DNA of 8,091 nt from Gemmataceae bacterium (GTDB lineage Bacteria > Planctomycetota > Planctomycetia > Gemmatales > Gemmataceae). Positions 6,873 through 8,091 of this stretch are shown piece by piece (the first letter of the stretch is position 1; every line of letters begins with the position of its first letter). The notes under the pieces were generated by a model, which did not search any database, was not told the origin of the DNA, and was given only the letters and a program-made list of their open reading frames with translations. The position numbers were made by a program, and so were the translations under genes. The DNA lies in NCBI GenBank assembly GCA_009691815.1, contig SIAL01000145.1, positions 1 to 8,091 of the forward strand. The letters run 5' to 3'.

Positions 6873-7457
6873 ATGCAACGACCCACCTCTCACGACCAAG
6901 TTATGGAAGCCTTGGCCTCACCCTTTGAAAACAACGAAATCCGGCACAAACCCGGTGTCGTTTCTGGAAACCGCGCCCTTGCCATTCCTTATGTGGATGC
7001 CCGGGCAATCCAAGACCGTCTCGACTTGGCCCTTGGCCTTATCAACTGGCAGGATGAATATGAATGTCTTGCCGATGGCGCGGTGATTTGCCGTCTGCGG
7101 GTCCGCATTGGCGACGAGTGGATTGTTAAAGTCGATGTGGGTGGGCCAAGCGATCAACCGGATGAGGGGGACCGTCGTAAGGCGGCCTTTTCCGATGCCC
7201 TCAAACGGGCCGCGGTGAAATTTGGCATTGGCCGCTATCTTTACCGGCAGACCCCTCAATGGCTGGATTTTGATCCCGTTCGCAAACAATTTGCGCGAAA
7301 TTCCACCCACCATTCCCCTTCTCAGTCACCCCCCGTTCCGGCCATAAGTTATGGCCCAAGGCGTGAACTTGGGCCAAATGCCCCTCATAATGTCCCACTT
7401 AAGGTGGAAGCCCCTCATAAACTGGATGGGCCAAGGAACGGATCGGTTCGGGTTTAG
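6873..7457 (+). CDS. Rad52/Rad22-family DNA strand-annealing protein
   Basis: The 194-residue protein resembles the N-terminal annealing domain of Rad52 (PF04098, Rad52/Rad22). Family members bind single-stranded DNA as rings and anneal complementary strands in recombination and double-strand break repair. Supporting blocks: Y40-L52 (YVDARAIQDRLDL), INWQDEY (57-63), a beta region CRLRVRIGDEWIVKVDVG (73-90), and the diagnostic helix RKAAFSDALKRAAVKFGIGR (102-121) continuing YLYR, which lines up with the RKEAVTDGLKRALRSFG helix of human RAD52. The tail from about residue 140 is proline-rich and low in complexity, with an in-frame 30-nt repeat; the eukaryotic Rad51-interaction domain is absent. 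It starts at 6873 because an earlier in-frame TTG (6801) is the promoter -35. It has its own promoter and no phage recombination genes beside it, unlike many bacterial Rad52-like annealases. Confidence 0.85.
   Translation: MQRPTSHDQVMEALASPFENNEIRHKPGVVSGNRALAIPYVDARAIQDRLDLALGLINWQDEYECLADGAVICRLRVRIGDEWIVKVDVGGPSDQPDEGDRRKAAFSDALKRAAVKFGIGRYLYRQTPQWLDFDPVRKQFARNSTHHSPSQSPPVPAISYGPRRELGPNAPHNVPLKVEAPHKLDGPRNGSVRV
7352..7376 (+). other. Strong hairpin within the rad52 3' coding region
   Basis: TGGCCCAAG (7352-7360) and CTTGGGCCA (7368-7376) form a perfect 9-bp stem with a 7-nt loop. It lies in the low-complexity tail codons, about 80 nt before the stop. No T-run follows. Confidence 0.5.
7380..7420 (+). 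repeat. In-frame 30-nt-period repeat in the rad52 tail
   Basis: GCCCCTCATAA occurs at 7380-7390 and again at 7410-7420. The 30-nt offset keeps frame, so each copy encodes Ala-Pro-His followed by Asn or Lys. It suggests that the tail grew by slippage or small duplication. Confidence 0.5.
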
Positions 7458-7530
7458 TACACAACCGGTGCTCCGGCATGCCTAGGATGTGGCTTTGGTG
7501 CGTTAAGCAGTCGGCACTTTAGGCTGTCGG

Positions 7531-7544
7531 GCGTTGGCCAACGC
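7531..7544. terminator. Palindrome in the convergent gap, possible terminator
   Basis: GCGTTGGCCAACGC is a perfect 14-bp palindrome, able to fold as a 5-bp stem with a GGCC loop on either strand. An outer pair, GGGCG (7529-7533) with CGCCC (7551-7555), is an alternative. It lies between the convergent rad52 and channel genes, where a bidirectional terminator is expected, but no T-run accompanies it. Confidence 0.3.
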
Positions 7545-7600
7545 GGTTTCCGCCCTCTCCAAAGTGTTCTTTACTTGGCGACTTCGTCGGCCATCCGGGC

Positions 7601-7707
7601 CGCATGGGTTGTGTGGAAGGTCGGGGTTTGCGGTGGCGTTAGCGTCAAGCCACTAACCGAACCTGTTCCGGCGCATGGGTTGTGGGGAAGGTCGGGGTTT
7701 GGGGTGG
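7601..7707. repeat. Diverged tandem duplication at the 3' end of the channel gene
   Basis: Positions 7601-7636 and 7672-7707 match at 34 of 36 bases, 71 bp apart. Weaker similarity continues rightward (GTTA...CAA.CCA at 7638 and 7712) with a 3-nt insertion in the second copy. On the minus strand the right copy encodes GLVITGPPQTPTFPTTHA in the channel frame. The left copy encodes GLTLTPPQTPTFHTTHA in a different frame that ends at a TAA at 7573-7571. The 71-bp offset is not a multiple of three, so the duplicate falls out of frame after the TGA at 7647-7645. Confidence 0.85.
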
Positions 7708-8091
7708 ACCGGTTATCACCAAACCATGGGCCGCAACCACCGAGGCGACCTGCATCAAGAATTTGTCCCGAGCCAAAAGGGCCTGATTGCCGCCCCAACC
7801 GGGTAACCAGGCAAGGATGATGAGAGCGGGACCGGTTTCGCCAGATCCCCCGATTTCCACTCGCGGAGGCTTTCGCAATTTGGGACACAACGCCCGTAGA
7901 ATGCCCGTGATCTCCTCGGTCATGGCCCCGGCGGAATCCGCGGAAGGTCTTGCGGAAAGGGGCAGGGAAAGGCGCTCGAAATGGCGATGGCGACGGCCAA
8001 AGTTTTCCACGGCCCCCTCAATAACCTTGGAGTTGGGAATGGTAACAAGGGAACCCTTTTCTGTTCGAACCCGGGTGGATCGGTACCCGAC
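7645..8091 (-). CDS. MscS-family mechanosensitive ion channel, 5' end outside window
   Basis: The frame is open from the right edge to a TGA at 7647-7645, giving the last 148 residues. The first part reads VGYRSTRVRTEKGSLVTIPN, then SKVIEGAVENFG. This is the beta-domain signature of MscS channels (T-x-[IV]-R-x-x-x-G-x-x-[IV]-x-[IV]-P-N-S, then ENF), which follows the pore helix. The remainder, including TEEITGILRALCPKLRKPPR, GPALIILAWLPGW and DKFLMQVASVVAAHGLVI, fits the C-terminal alpha/beta cage domain. Pore and transmembrane helices lie outside the window. The family releases solutes from the cytoplasm under osmotic downshock. The extreme C-terminus (TGPPQTPTFPTTHAPEQ and six more residues) belongs to a duplicated segment whose other copy lies past the stop in another frame, so this stop may be secondary. 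The gene is convergent with rad52. Confidence 0.85.
   Translation of the reverse strand, partial: VGYRSTRVRTEKGSLVTIPNSKVIEGAVENFGRRHRHFERLSLPLSARPSADSAGAMTEEITGILRALCPKLRKPPRVEIGGSGETGPALIILAWLPGWGGNQALLARDKFLMQVASVVAAHGLVITGPPQTPTFPTTHAPEQVRLVA

Noticed and set aside
6498..6928. Plus-strand frames running from the end of the PQQ-type gene into rad52
   Set aside because: They read through repeats and a promoter, lack ribosome sites and show no family features.
7601..7707. Insertion-sequence ends or an attachment-site pair
   Set aside because: The copies are direct, imperfect and explained by a coding-sequence duplication; no transposase or integrase is present.
7571..7888. 105-residue minus-strand frame as a separate gene
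   Set aside because: Most of it overlaps the MscS frame and is a shadow. Only its last part is meaningful, as the displaced copy of the channel tail.

Overview
The window looks like chromosome from a planctomycete, most likely of the Gemmata type. The basis is family content: a Tat-exported DUF1501 protein, a PQQ-type dehydrogenase ending in the heme-binding domain that is expanded in Planctomycetota/Verrucomicrobiota, and a small bacterial Rad52/Rad22 protein on its own. Base composition is moderately GC-rich and similar across the genes. I see no phage genes, transposase, tRNA, rRNA or CRISPR array. Assignment below phylum is inference.

Layout. (1) Positions 1-619, minus strand: the N-terminal 206 residues of an unrecognised protein with a probable Ig-like domain, running off the left edge. 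(2) 620-1004: divergent intergenic region with a strong sigma70-type promoter (795-823) pointing right; its -35 overlaps a compact repeat that looks like an operator. (3) 1005-6538, plus strand: a probable transcription unit of three exported proteins, namely DUF1501 (452 aa), a secreted alpha/beta hydrolase (277 aa) and a 1030-residue three-heme PQQ-type dehydrogenase/cytochrome fusion. (4) 6539-6872: intergenic region with a possible terminator, an exact 29-bp direct repeat 71 bp apart, and a promoter with a consensus -35 (TTGACA), 17-bp spacer and TATACT -10. (5) 6873-7457, plus strand: Rad52/Rad22-family protein. (6) 7458-7644: short convergent region. (7) 7645-8091, minus strand: the C-terminal 148 residues of an MscS-type mechanosensitive channel, whose 3' end carries a diverged tandem duplication that continues past the stop in another frame.

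Functional picture. The three-gene unit is consistent with periplasmic or cell-surface catabolism: the hydrolase could release alcohols or sugars from esters, the dehydrogenase would oxidise them, and its hemes would pass electrons to the respiratory chain. The role of DUF1501 is unknown. rad52 has its own promoter and appears to be regulated independently. No complete new defence or mobile system is visible. The features most worth following up are the three-heme fusion, the duplicated and frame-shifted tail of the channel gene, and the repeats and promoter architecture around rad52.
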